From: Botrytis cinerea B05.10
Taxonomy: Eukaryota > Ascomycota > Leotiomycetes > Helotiales > Sclerotiniaceae
DNA: 64,000 nucleotides
NCBI RefSeq assembly: GCF_000143535.2
Contig: NC_037312.1
Coordinates: forward strand, 2,914,001-2,978,000
Direction: 5' to 3'
Below, piece after piece: positions 34,593 to 45,294 of the stretch; position 1 is the first letter of the stretch; each line of letters opens with the position of its first letter. The position numbers were made by a program, and so were the translations under genes. The notes under the pieces were generated by a model that saw only the letters and a list, made by a program, of their open reading frames with translations, did not search any database and was not told the DNA's origin.

Positions 34593-36490
34593 ATGGCTCC
34601 CTCCATCGCAGAACTTCCGTCTTCCCCCTCGACTACTGTCAAGGAAGCTCCTATATCTACCACTTCTGGGCGCGGCATCTTCAATGCAGAAGTACAACCT
34701 CCGGAAGCCTCTGCAGTTCCAATATGGCAATCCATCGCTACTCGTCGCCAGCAAGAAATCAACTCTTCTATTCCTTCGGAATGGCTTCTTCCAACAGGCC
34801 TCCTCCAATCTAAACGTCCTCTCGATCTAGTAAAAACATGCGGTTTGTTGGATGAAAGAGAGGTGAAGATTGTGTACAGTGCTGCTGTGGATTTGCTCGA
34901 GAAAATGAGAACGAGAGAGTATACAGCTGTGGAAGTTACAACGGCGTTTTGTAAAGCGAGCGCTGTTGCCCATCAAGCGGTTTGTCTTCCGTTTCTTTTC
35001 TCCTAACTTTTGATCTCCCCAATCTCAGACATTGAAACTTCAAAGAGACTCCCGAATATTATATGGAAAGAAAAATAATAGCAAAAACTAACGAAACAAA
35101 AAAATAGACAAACTGTCTCGCTTGGACGATGTACCCCAGCGCCCTCTCCCACGCCGCCAAACTCGACGCTCACATGTCCCTAACCGGGACTCCCATCGGG
35201 CCCCTCCATGGTCTTCCCATCTCCGTAAAAGAACACGTCTACCTCATCGACACACCTTCCACATCTGGTTTCGTAGGCTGGGCCGATAACTTCTGTACTT
35301 CCTCTGCCCAAGAAGGAATGTGCATCCAAGTCCTCCGCGACAGCGGCGCAGTCTTTCACGTCAAGACTACTAATCCCCAAGGGCTCATGGCTCTCGAAAC
35401 ACAATCAAATCTCTATTCAACCACTACCAATCCTCTCAATACCTTCCTCTCCCCAGGTGGTTCATCAGGTGGTGAATCCGCCCTGGTAGCCATGCACGGG
35501 TCGATTCTCGGAATTGGCACCGACATCGGAGGGAGCATTCGAAATCCCGCCCTGAGTTGCGGTATCTACGGACTCAAACCCAGTGTGGCGCGACTTCCAC
35601 ATTCCGGACTCTCCGGCGCACACGACGGAATGGAAAGTGTGATTGGGGTTGTGGGACCCATTGCTACATGTTTGGCAGATATGGAACTGTTTTGCAAAAC
35701 GCTCTTGGATGCGCAGCCCTGGAGACAGGAAGTTGGATTACTACCCATTCCATGGGGAAGTCGCGAAGCTATCGCTGCCGAGAAAGAAGAGAACAGGAAA
35801 TTGAAAATCGGTATCATATACACTGATGGAGTACATACTCCTCATCCACCCATTACCCGTGTTCTGCACTCTACGGAGTCAGCACTCAAAGATGCAGGAC
35901 ATGAAATCATTCCCTTCCCAACACATCTGCACTCTCCTATCGTCTCTACTGTCAATGCATTATACCTCCTAGACAGCGGCGCCGAATATCTTTCCCACCT
36001 CTCTCTAACCTCTGAGCCTCCCACCTCATTACTCCAATGGCTTTTAGAAGAAGAGACCACGAAAAATCGTAGCATTCCCGAACAATGGAAGTTACATAAG
36101 GAGAGAAACAGGCTTCAAGACGCATATGCGAAATTGATGTTGGAAACGGGTGTAGATTGTATCATAGCGCCAGGGGGTGTGACGGTAGCGAATGCACATG
36201 AAGAGGCGAAGTACTGGGGATACACGAATGTGTATAACGGGTTAGATCTACCGGTTGCCTGTTTGCCTGCTGGAGAGGTGGAGGAGGGAGATGCGTGGGG
36301 CGATGAAAATGAAAATAAAATTGCAAAAACGCATATGGAAGCTCTGTGGGGCCCTGGAAAAGAAGGAGCGCAAAAATATGAAGGAGGAAGTGTAGGATTA
36401 CAGATTGTTGGAAGGAGGTTGGAGGAGGAAAAGCTATTGAAGATGACCAAAATAATTGAGAGGGACTTGGGATTATCTGGGCCCAACTAG
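34593..36490 (+). CDS. Amidase-signature enzyme (589 aa)
   Basis: Hydrolyses an amide substrate; the fungal group includes acetamidases, but the substrate here is not known. Two exons, 34593-34979 and 35108-36490; the 128-nt intron (GTTTGT donor, AAATAG acceptor) joins AVAHQA to TNCLAWTMYP, the usual family sequence. The catalytic triad is visible: Lys170 (PISVKEHV), cis-Ser248 (PGGSSGGES) and Ser272 (TDIGGSIRNP), with the 24-residue Ser-Ser spacing of the family. The C-terminal part reads LDLPVACLPAGEVEEGD and VGLQIVGRRLEEEKLL, as expected. No secretion signal, so probably cytosolic. Tail to tail with the Zn2Cys6 regulator; whether that factor controls it is unknown. Confidence 0.9.
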
Positions 36491-36651
36491 AAGAAAGAAC
36501 TCGAAGGTAATGTGAAAATGAAGATTAGAGATCAAATCTGAGATATCGAAGTGATTCAGATTTTTTTAGAAGAACAAAAAAAATACCACCTATAATTCCC
36601 TCAAAAATCTTCTGAACGGCTAGAACTTCCAGTTCCGTACACATTCATAAT

Positions 36652-38884
36652 TCAGACCAAAAGTATACAACTCCCCAATGCCCTAATCGCCATGGTGCAA
36701 TCAACCAATCTCCCCTCCTCCTTCTGCAACTCCCAACTCTTTTCCAAAATCTTCAATGCACTACTCGAATTTCCGAAACTTCTTGAGTCCGCAATTGCAG
36801 CTTTCGATATTTCCCTAAAAAATCTCTGATCTTGTTTCGAGCTTGCTAAACAGCCTGCCACGCACAAGGGCCACACTAACCCTCTGAACATTTGTGGATT
36901 GGGTATCATGCGCATGGCGTTTATAGTGTTGTGGAGCATCATGTCGATATCTTCGGGACGTAAGTTATCCGAGATGACCATTTGAAGATAAATGAGAGAT
37001 GCACAGGCAAAAATGTGTGATAACAGGAGGACGGAATGTTTATTATACAGTTCCGTAGAATAGAAGGGCGGAGTTCCTCGATGAATAGACCTCAATGCGT
37101 GAAGTTCCTTTAGCGTCTCTGAATTTTTCGATTCGAGACGATTGCGAATATTTTGTTCTGTGTAGATTAGTTGTTGGGCGAAGTCTATGCTTGAATCAGA
37201 CTGATGTTTTCGTCTCCAGGTTCCTAACCAGGCGATCTCGCTAATCATTATCATGACCCAATTTTCACATCCCATTATGGACGCTAGTTGGATTTTGTGG
37301 TCGGATTTGGAGAAGCCAGGTTTCTTGGCAGAGAGTAATCGGTTATGGAATTCAGAAAGCCAAGGATGGGATCCAGTTGACACACAGGCTCTATCATTTT
37401 AGTGTTAGTTAATGTATAGGAATGAAAAATTTGCAAATGACGCTCCGCTGGCCCTCTGGGGGCCATTGCCATGGAGGCCGAATAAGGTCATATGGAAGAG
37501 CCTCGAGCGCAGCGAGTTATGGGGGTTTGGGGGCTTGCCACCATAATGAAATTCTTTATCAATCAAATACTTATTTAATTGATACAACAATTTGAGCAAG
37601 AAATTACTCTGGCCATTACTCCTACCACTGCCGCATGCTCTTTCCAGCATAAAGTCGAAATGCACAAAAACAAAAACAATCAGAAAAACTCACAGTGCAT
37701 CCATCCAAATAATGGCTCCCGTAAAAAAATCCAACGCAGCACTATCCCTCGAAACCAAACTTTCACTCATAATCGATGCCGGCGATCCTGCTCTTGAAGT
37801 GTTGAAACATCGCGACGAACTCAATAGTGTTTCTGGGCCTGGTATCCTACCATTTGAGACTTCGTGGAGCACTAATATGAGTTCCGATGCTGCTCTGAGA
37901 TGGACTTGCCAATTGCTTTCACCACCGTTGAAGAGCTTTGATGTTGTGTTAGTGATTTTGTTGTAATTCGTGATGGGGGTGTAACATGTAGGGCAGGAAA
38001 ACTCACCTCGAAGGATATCAATTGTATCATACAAGCAAGAATTTGAATGTTTCCATCAAAGGCCCCTTGTTCAGATACATTTCTATTATTTTCGTGTATG
38101 AAATCTTGCAATCCTTTTAGGGCTAAATCATAGTGATGTTGTAATTCATGCAGATAATCTGTTTCCGCTTGACCACTTTCTCGTTCCAAGATAAGAGATT
38201 GGCGATGGAAAGCACTCAGAGTTAGAGCTGCATGATAGAGGGGTTTAGTTTTTGTGAGCAGTGATAATAGCCATCCTCTTCCCGACGATAATGATGGAGT
38301 ATGAAATCGAAATTGGATAAAAAAGACATGATCAAGGTAATGCATCATTAAACTTGCTTCTTGATCTTCTATCCATTCTGGGAATAACGGAGATTTAGGC
38401 TCATTGGGGTTATCATGGTTCATTTCCATAGGGGGTGTAGATGTTGGAATGACATTGTCGATAATTTGTAAATTGTCTCCTTTCTTAGCGATTTCCGTTG
38501 TAGTACTAGGACTAGGTGATTCTGGCGATCTGGGCAAGGGCGATAGGAGACCTGCATTTTTCCTCGCACGAAAAGCGGCTCTCTTTTTACTTGCAGATGC
38601 AGCAACTATGACTTTAATCCTTTCCAATTCTTCTTTTCCACACTTTGGATCATCGATCCATTTCGGTTTGGGACCATAGTGACATTCTACATTCACATTC
38701 TTACACCTCAAACAGCCTATTAGAATCGGGTTTTGATTAGTATTATTCGGCAAGCCAAAACTAATGATGACTAACCGGGTTGTACTTCATCACATTTCTT
38801 TTTCCGTATTCTACACGTCCAACAACCTCGATTACTTCGGATTGCGATTGGTGGATCGACGTTAGAGCCGGAAGTGTTATCCAT
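36652..38884 (-). CDS. Zn(II)2Cys6 transcription factor with fungal-specific regulatory domain (599 aa)
   Basis: Four minus-strand exons: 38884-38776, 38716-38007, 37935-37694, 37390-36652; introns of 59, 71 and 303 nt. The DNA-binding domain spans the first intron: Cys21, 24, 31, 38, 41, 48 (CWTCRIRKKKC then CLRCKNVNVEC). The rest matches the fungal-specific regulatory domain (LMMHYLDHVFFIQFRFH, LLSLLTKTKPLYHAALTLSA, NWQVHLRAASELILVLHE, and DALACVSTGSHPWLSEFH across the last junction). Acts in the nucleus as a sequence-specific regulator, target unknown. The third intron is far longer than any neighbour and holds a GC-rich block (described separately). A 14-bp direct repeat lies about 100 bp upstream of the start. 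Confidence 0.82.
37433..37552. repeat. GC-rich insertion-like block inside an intron
   Basis: Within the 303-nt third intron of the Zn2Cys6 gene. The flanks are AT-rich, typical intron sequence, while 37441-37542 is G/C-rich with G-runs (GGGGGTTTGGGGGC) and short self-complementary parts (CTCGAGCGCAGCGAG). It looks like a small inserted element enlarging an ordinary intron. Element identity is not known. Confidence 0.5.
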
Positions 38885-38980
38885 TGAGTACGAGAAGGAG
38901 GAAATGGAGTTGAGCTGACGCGGAAACCTGCGTAAATGATTACCCGATACACATTGTGGTACGCAAATAGAATCTAATGT

Positions 38981-39015
38981 CGTGATTACAGGCTCGTGAT
39001 TACAGGCTCGTGATT
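38981..39015. promoter_or_regulatory. 14-bp direct repeat upstream of the Zn2Cys6 gene
   Basis: Two perfect adjacent copies of CGTGATTACAGGCT (38981-38994, 38995-39008) followed by a third CGTGATT (39009-39015). They lie about 100-130 bp upstream of the regulator's start codon, where a binding-site array could act. Function is inference. Confidence 0.5.
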
Positions 39016-39489
39016 CGTTCGTCGTATATAGCCGGTTCGATACACGACACTTTTTCCTATCTCGGGGATCCTATTGCCGAGTTAGATGAGAGGAAATATA
39101 TATATGAATGTAAGCTACTATTCTCACATATCATTCATTGTATACTGAGTAGATAATACATATTGATTTGATTGCGAAGAGGCTGTGTATTATTGAGAAA
39201 GGAGGAATGATTGGGTTCTTGAAGGGGGAAAAGTAACTGGAGACGAGAAAAACTTCGCATCGTCTCGACTTACTCAAAGAGGTTAGTATTATCAATGCAT
39301 TTTCGATTCATGCAAACTGCCAGCTAACCACTAGTCGGCTTTATATGAATCAAACGCCTCGTTCCAAGCCGGGGAAACCAAATAGCCCTTCCAAAGGAAT
39401 CGTACTAAAATGACGTTAACATTGATAAATACGATGAAGAAATGTCTTATTTTCAATACACAGCCTTTAAACTTTATATAACCCATTAA

Positions 39490-39780
39490 GCATTGGAAAA
39501 GAGCAGAAGGCGGTAGAGGTCACACAAGAAAAGTCTTCACATATGTCATAGAATCATAGAGTAGTCCTAAACGACCATGTACAGTGAAGGGAACGAGTAG
39601 TCACATACCAACAATGATATCAGGAGTGAAGGGATGCTATCCAGCACATGTATAAACGTAGGGCGTCAAGTTGAAAATAAGAGCATAGATTGCCTTTCCT
39701 AGACTACATAAAGAAGGCCTATAAATACTAGCTACGAGAAGTCACATGACCAGCACATGTCCACGCGCACAGTACATCAT
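39490..39780 (+). repeat. Diverged dispersed repeat, copy 1
   Basis: Direct-oriented relative of 43343-43671. Shared blocks include GCATTG-x-AAAAGAG-x-AGAAGG, TAGAGGTCACACAA, an ACGTAG-x-G...TCAA block, CTATAAATA, TCACATGAC/TACATGAC and ACGCGCACAG. In the first ~40 aligned bases three of four differences are C/T or G/A transitions. Confidence 0.7.
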
Positions 39781-40158
39781 AATTGTACATATGATTACAT
39801 ATGATTAAATAAGATTTTGATAAGTTATTCATCTCAGAAAGTTTTTTTTTTATATTCCCTTAAAAGTAGCGCTATGATGTTTTTAAACTATTTTCGAAAG
39901 CTTGCGTAACCTTACCGGTACCCCTGTCAAATAGCCTTACATGAAATGAAAAGGCTGAGAGGGTCCTTCTAGAACCCCCGCATTTATAAGATTGACTTCG
40001 TTCCGAGCCGAGGAAAGTAAGTATCTTTTTATTATTTTTAGTAAGAATAAATCACATCCTAATTTATGATTTTACAAAGAATTTACTAGTCTTTAGTAAT
40101 GATTGCCAATTAATTACTATCATACCAAAAACTTGAATAATTGGAAACAGTTTCCACG

Positions 40159-40187
40159 AGGCTTAGCATCGAACTCATGCTAAGCCT
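40159..40187. repeat. Perfect 11-bp inverted repeat
   Basis: Arms AGGCTTAGCAT and ATGCTAAGCCT around a 7-base loop; a further GGCTTAGCATC copy follows directly at 40190. Could form a hairpin or be remnant terminal repeats. Confidence 0.6.
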
Positions 40188-41434
40188 AAGGCTTAGCATC
40201 AAACCCACACTTTTATTTTAGACTTAATGTCAACCATTTCCACACCCCCCCACATAGAACCTTAAACATTTCTATACATCATAGAAAACCCTGATTTATT
40301 TTAGATTAGAATTAGGCAGCTGCTTCATGTTTGTCGGCTATTCATCGTATGGCCAACCAGCCGAGGGTGTTCGGCAGAATTTTTCGCATAACCGGCAAGC
40401 GGACGGCAGATAATTAAACTCACATAAAACAAAACCCACACAGCCTGACGAGCCCGAGCGAGTGACATTCTCTTATCATTCTTATCAGATGCGGTAAGGA
40501 TCACGAGTTGTGCGGGGCCAGTGAAACAACGACCAAACAAACCTTCAACAGTCTCTTGGCCTACATTCTCATCTATAACTGTACAGGGCACATAGTATAT
40601 ATTGAGGGCCCGGTTGAATTTGACGAGTTTCCTTACCAAAAGTCACATACTTTGAAATCCGATTATAATTGTAAACTACCTTTCACCCTTCAAAACTTCC
40701 TCTTCTTAACAGAAATCCAAATCCAAAATCCCTCCATCTCTTTACAATCCTTCCTTTCAGCAACCGACTGTAAGGAATTCTATCTTCATTCTCAAAAACT
40801 ATAATCATCTTGGTGAGTTCGGTTAAATTGACCGGGCCTTCAATAACCTTGAATACTATCTACGCCTTGTAAGATGCATGCATGCAGCTAGATAAATATA
40901 AATACCTAAGAGCGATAACGAATCAATGATTCTTATTGGGAGAACTCTATTCTATTATATGCTTATCTTTAACTTTGATTCGACCACTCGCACTTCCCGA
41001 ATTAGAGGTCTTATTTCCTGGTGTGTCTTTATTATTATCATCCTTGTATCATTGGTGAAGGCCTAAATTAGCTCTTGATATTGAAGATGATTTGTCCGAT
41101 CTGATGGACGATCATGAAAGCCTCAATTAATATCACGACGTTACCGAATTTCTGAATGTTATAAAGATTTCCATTTGAAAATTTCTCGAGATGTCGTTTC
41201 GTTCGAATCTACAATGACGTCGAAAAGGGGAACATCGTCTAACAAGGAGGGAACAACATCCATAATAACTCCAAGTCAATCGCAAAGACACTCATTACTA
41301 AAGTTCTATTCCGCTTTCTTCCTTGGCACTTTCATTCTTACCATATGACACTATGGTATCCCCTCACACCTAATATCTCCCACAAACCTCAAATCTAATC
41401 CTCTCGGTCCGACTACCAAAACCTCAGCCTAAAA

Positions 41435-42957
41435 ATGGAAAGACGTAAGTTCCCTCTCTTTCCACCCCCTCACACCTCCAGATCGCTGCAAGCTCATTTC
41501 TCCTCTAGCGCCCATGCCTGGAACCCAAATTTTCAATATACGCGCCTCCCACTCCATTTAGACTGGGACTAACTCAACACAAGCTCCCCCTCCCTCATCA
41601 CCCTCTCCATCATCAAAATCGCCGGCACAGACCTAATCAACTATCTGGCTCCGGTATTCACCAATCCCTGCAGACCAGACGGCTCAGGAATCTGTTTCCT
41701 CCTCCTAAACGCGGCTGGCGAATCTCCAAAAAAAATCATCTGCAAGAATCACGTTATAATTTCAAATCGTTCGATCCGCGCAGAATCGGAGCCTCAACAC
41801 CTAACACTCATAAATTACTGGGTTCCGCACTGAAAAATGCACAGATTTGAAATTAGGTCATGTTAGGCCACGTAGACTCGCACCCGGGAATTCTAAATGA
41901 TACATATGCACTCTGTCGAAAATGTGCGAGAATATAGAGAGGAAGTCGAAAGATAAGGGAGAAGAATTGTTGAAATTTGTGAGTACGATGAGTGTGGGAC
42001 ATGATATGTGAAGTTATGAGGAAGATGGAGACGCAGAAGTTGAGGTATTGGGGGTTTGGTTAGGGGTGCGGCTGTGTATCCAGATTTAGTGGAGAGTTTG
42101 GTTAGTGATGGTATGTATTGGGAGATCGTTCTGTTTGTCTGGATTATTTTTCTATTCCTTTTCCCTTCAAGTTATTCCCCCACTCTTTCGAAGACGCTGG
42201 TTCTTCCTGTTCTTGGAATTGGTAGAGAGAGAAAAAAAACTACACGTGCAATAGCTCTCGTTTAAAAAACATCCATCAGAACGACCCCTAAAAATAACAG
42301 ATCTCCAATACTAACAACAACCAAGCAACATAAACTACAACGGACAGTCCACAAAAACGCACCCCTCCTTCCTCCGCGACTCGGAAAAATTCACATCAGC
42401 ATTCTCCCACTACTACCCCCAATCCGGCCCCAGCATCCGCGCCTTCTACTCACCCACCCGCCTCTCTACACTCCCCTCCCAGCTAAAATCCATCCATCCG
42501 TCCATCTATCCAATCACATTCCCCCTCAAATCCCCTCCTCCTCCCAAACCTAATAACCTACACCTCCCTCAAACCTCAAGCATCTCATCCCCACATCTCT
42601 ACCGACCAATCCTACCCTTTCCTTCCCTCGCAACCGTCCTCCACGCCCTCGAATCCGGTTATGGAATCCCGTTTATCGAACTCACTTCTACTTTCGGTTT
42701 GCGCGATATTAAAGATAATTAGCTGTGATTGTTCCCGGAGTTTCTGTGATGATATTTCTTCTCATTCTTCTATCAACAACAATCAGAACGACGAAGACGA
42801 AGACCTCGAGTACACTCCCGATGTCAGCGCCGCTATAATGTGTACCGATGGCCCACCCCTCTCTTTTCCACACCTACGCTTCCGCACCTACACTTCTACT
42901 CTCACCTCTACCACTCCCACCCTCGGCTCGGTAGGTGTCACTTTCACCCTATACTAG
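41435..42957 (+). pseudogene. Decayed TAP-type alpha/beta-hydrolase (tripeptidyl aminopeptidase-like) gene
   Basis: Relic recognised from family motifs in order. A start ATG at 41435 is followed by a GTAAGT donor. One frame then reads FQYTRLPLHLDW (family: ARL-x-VPLDW), SLITLSIIKIAG, and PVFTNPCRPDGSG (family: NPGGPGGSG), with an in-frame TAA at 41570-41572. After a frameshift comes FDPRRIGASTP (family: DPRGIGxSTP). Later parts read LATVLHALESGYGIPF and, in another frame ending at 42957, DVSAAIMCTDGPP (family: AI-x-C-x-DG). Several frameshifts and stops separate these pieces, so the gene is dead. The nucleophile and histidine regions were not located. It lies between two copies of a diverged repeat. 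Breaks are described, not repaired. Confidence 0.6.
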
Positions 42958-43035
42958 ATCGGTTATACTGCATATACAAAATGGTATTTCATTAACCCCT
43001 TTCACAATAACACATCCCATTCAATCCTCTATATA
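42957..43035 (+). repeat. 79-bp direct duplication, first copy
   Basis: Pairs with 43181-43258; both contain TTTCATTAACCCCTTTC and end CTATATA. The second copy differs by scattered, mostly C/T and A/G changes. Confidence 0.7.
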
Positions 43036-43180
43036 AAAAATCAAACAGATAATATACTATTGCTAATAAACGCAATAAATAATATGAAGAGATTTATAAA
43101 CACAAGCCTCTTTCACTTTTATACTTTTCTATATTATACTTAGTATTGGTTTTATAAATATTACTTTTACTTTACACTGT

Positions 43181-43258
43181 GTCGATCATATTGTATACAC
43201 AAGAATGCATTTCATTAACCCCTTTCGTAGTAACACATTCCATTTAATTTTCTATATA
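43181..43258 (+). repeat. 79-bp direct duplication, second copy
   Basis: Partner of 42957-43035, same orientation, about 224 bp downstream. Confidence 0.7.
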
Positions 43259-43342
43259 GTAAGCGAGCCTAGCAGATGAAATGGTGTCTTTAGTAATCAT
43301 AATAAAGAACACAAAGGGATTCTTGATTTTAGAGATGTAGAG

Positions 43343-43671
43343 GCATTGTAAAAGAGTAGAAGGTGATAGAGGTCACACAATTGCAGAAAAGCCTTCGCAT
43401 ATACCATAGTCAATCTAAACAGCCATACATGGTGGATGAAGTAAATCACTGCATAGCGGCAGCGAAGTGAGGTAACACACCTGGGGCAAAAGCACACAAA
43501 CGTAGAGGATCAAATAAGAGGGTAAAACATTGATTGATTTCTTAAGTCTATAGAAAGAGGAACTATAAATAGAGGAACTATAAATAGAGGAACTATAAAT
43601 AGAGGAACTATAAATAGAGATTCAACATGTTACATGACTCCAGATAATGTTTTACGCGCACAGCATATGAG
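43343..43671 (+). repeat. Diverged dispersed repeat, copy 2, with 15-bp internal tandem array
   Basis: Same orientation as 39490-39780. At about 43557-43619 the motif AGGAACTATAAATAG is repeated four times, where copy 1 has a single CTATAAATA, so the array arose after the copies split. Confidence 0.7.
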
Positions 43672-43883
43672 TTTAAGTGCGGGGTGTTTTGGGGGGAGGG
43701 TGTATTTTCAAGGGGGGGAGAGGGCGGTAGAAGGAGAGAGTGGGGAGACAGGACTAGATGAGGGCGAGGAAATATACAAAGAATTTAAAGAAGCAGTATG
43801 AGAATTAATAATGAATGTAAATATGAGATTTGAGAGGGGAGTGGTACGATATACAGAATTTATACGAAAAGGAAATTTGAGAT

Positions 43884-44039
43884 GAAGAAGAAGAGAAGAA
43901 GAGAAAGAAGAGAAAGAAGAGAAAGAAGAGAAAGAAGAGAAAGAAGAGAAAGAAGAGAAAGAAGAGAAAGAAGAGAAAGAAGAGAAAGAAGAGAAAGAAG
44001 AGAAAGAAGAGAAAGAAGAGAAAGAAGAGAAAGAAGAGA
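43884..44039 (+). repeat. Polypurine minisatellite, 9-bp unit, about 15 copies
   Basis: About 156 consecutive purines on the plus strand; from about 43902 the unit GAAAGAAGA repeats without interruption. Six-frame reading gives Arg-Arg-Glu or Leu-Ser-Leu runs, which are artefacts of the 9-bp period. Confidence 0.95.
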
Positions 44040-45294
44040 TATATTAAATCTATACAAGTATTTACAATTTATCATTCATGATATATCTAACAAATTTGAG
44101 CTAAACGAAAATAGGAGAGAAAATCAGAAAAGCAGAAAAACAGAAACTCAAGGGGCGGGTGGGAAGAATCAGATGATGAAATCCGAATCCGAATCCGAAT
44201 CCGCACCAATCAACCAGCAATACAATACACAACACACAATTACCATTCGAAAACACACACCCATGACACACCAACCTAAAGCCGCAGTACTCTGAGAGCA
44301 ACCCTTCTCTTTCTCTTTCCAATCGGTTTATAAATCCGAATAATACAATGATGAAATATATAATTTGAGATTGTGTGACACAAAAGGACTCATACTCACA
44401 ATCTGTAATTGGATAGAATTAGAAAGGATTCCCATAATCAAATGCAATCAAAACTGGTATTAAGTAGCTTTGTGTAGAAGATATATAGAAACTAATTTTT
44501 AAAAAAGAACTATAGGGTATACTATTCAAGAGAACGTATTGGAAATCATATATATATGATACTAATAAGTAGTATGCTAGGAACAATAGAAAAGAGCTTC
44601 GAGTTTGCAGAAATAAAACATTTTCAATATATTCACAGTCCATTCAGTTCATTGATCTTCAACACACAACACACAAGATGCAAAATCTAGGATTTAGTTC
44701 TCAAGACCGCCTCGTGTACTCATTAGCTACCTAGCTAGCTAGTTATCTATGCATTTTCTCTCTTCCCCCTCCCATACACACATATACACACACACAAACA
44801 AACACACACAGAGAGAGAGCCGATCACAGTTCAACACCTCCATGCACGCAATTCCACATCTCATTATCATTTCATTTCATCTCATCCCATCTCAGCATTC
44901 CCATCCATTCATTCGTTTATTCATCTATGCAGCATACCATTAAGTGTATCATATCATACCATACGCCTTTCTTTTCATAAAAAGAAATGAAGATCAAAAA
45001 ATTATTCATCTCCCATTCCCATTTCCCATACCCTTTTTCAACACCCCAGCACCAACCAGTACCTTGCACCAGTTTACAAATGCTATGCAATCCTATGAAC
45101 ATGATGTGAAATGACTTGACTTGATCTATCATATCAAGTCAAGTCTAATGAGCCGAAAAGCACAAAAGAAGGGAAAGAAGAACTTGTAATTTCCCAGAGA
45201 TCCCCCAAACGCACTCGCTCCACTCCATGAATACATTCTATTCAACCAGCCAACCCCATGGAATTACCTGGTACAAAGAAAGAATATGGGAAGA

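Larger units (their letters stand above)
38885..41434. other. AT-rich, repeat-bearing gene-free region
   Basis: 2.5 kb with no gene I can support. It contains the promoter side of the Zn2Cys6 gene, one copy of a diverged dispersed repeat (39490-39780), an 11-bp-arm inverted repeat (40159-40187), and two overlapping anonymous ORFs around 40325-40804 on opposite strands, neither with a recognisable family. Confidence 0.5.
42958..45294. other. Repeat-rich gene-free region downstream of CUL3
   Basis: 2.3 kb with no gene. In order: a 79-bp duplication (42957-43035 and 43181-43258), a dispersed-repeat copy with a 15-bp tandem array, a G-rich tract (43681-43735), the polypurine minisatellite (43884-44039), a CCGAAT x4 hexamer array (about 44182-44205), and simple CA/CT sequence before the CUL3 3' end. 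Confidence 0.6.

Noticed and set aside
34215..34808. 197-residue minus-strand ORF
   Set aside because: Overlaps the amidase first exon in antisense and starts from a doubtful codon.
43882..44295. 137-residue ORF with a long Arg-Arg-Glu run
   Set aside because: Product of a 9-bp minisatellite; the opposite strand is equally open and no conserved sequence follows.
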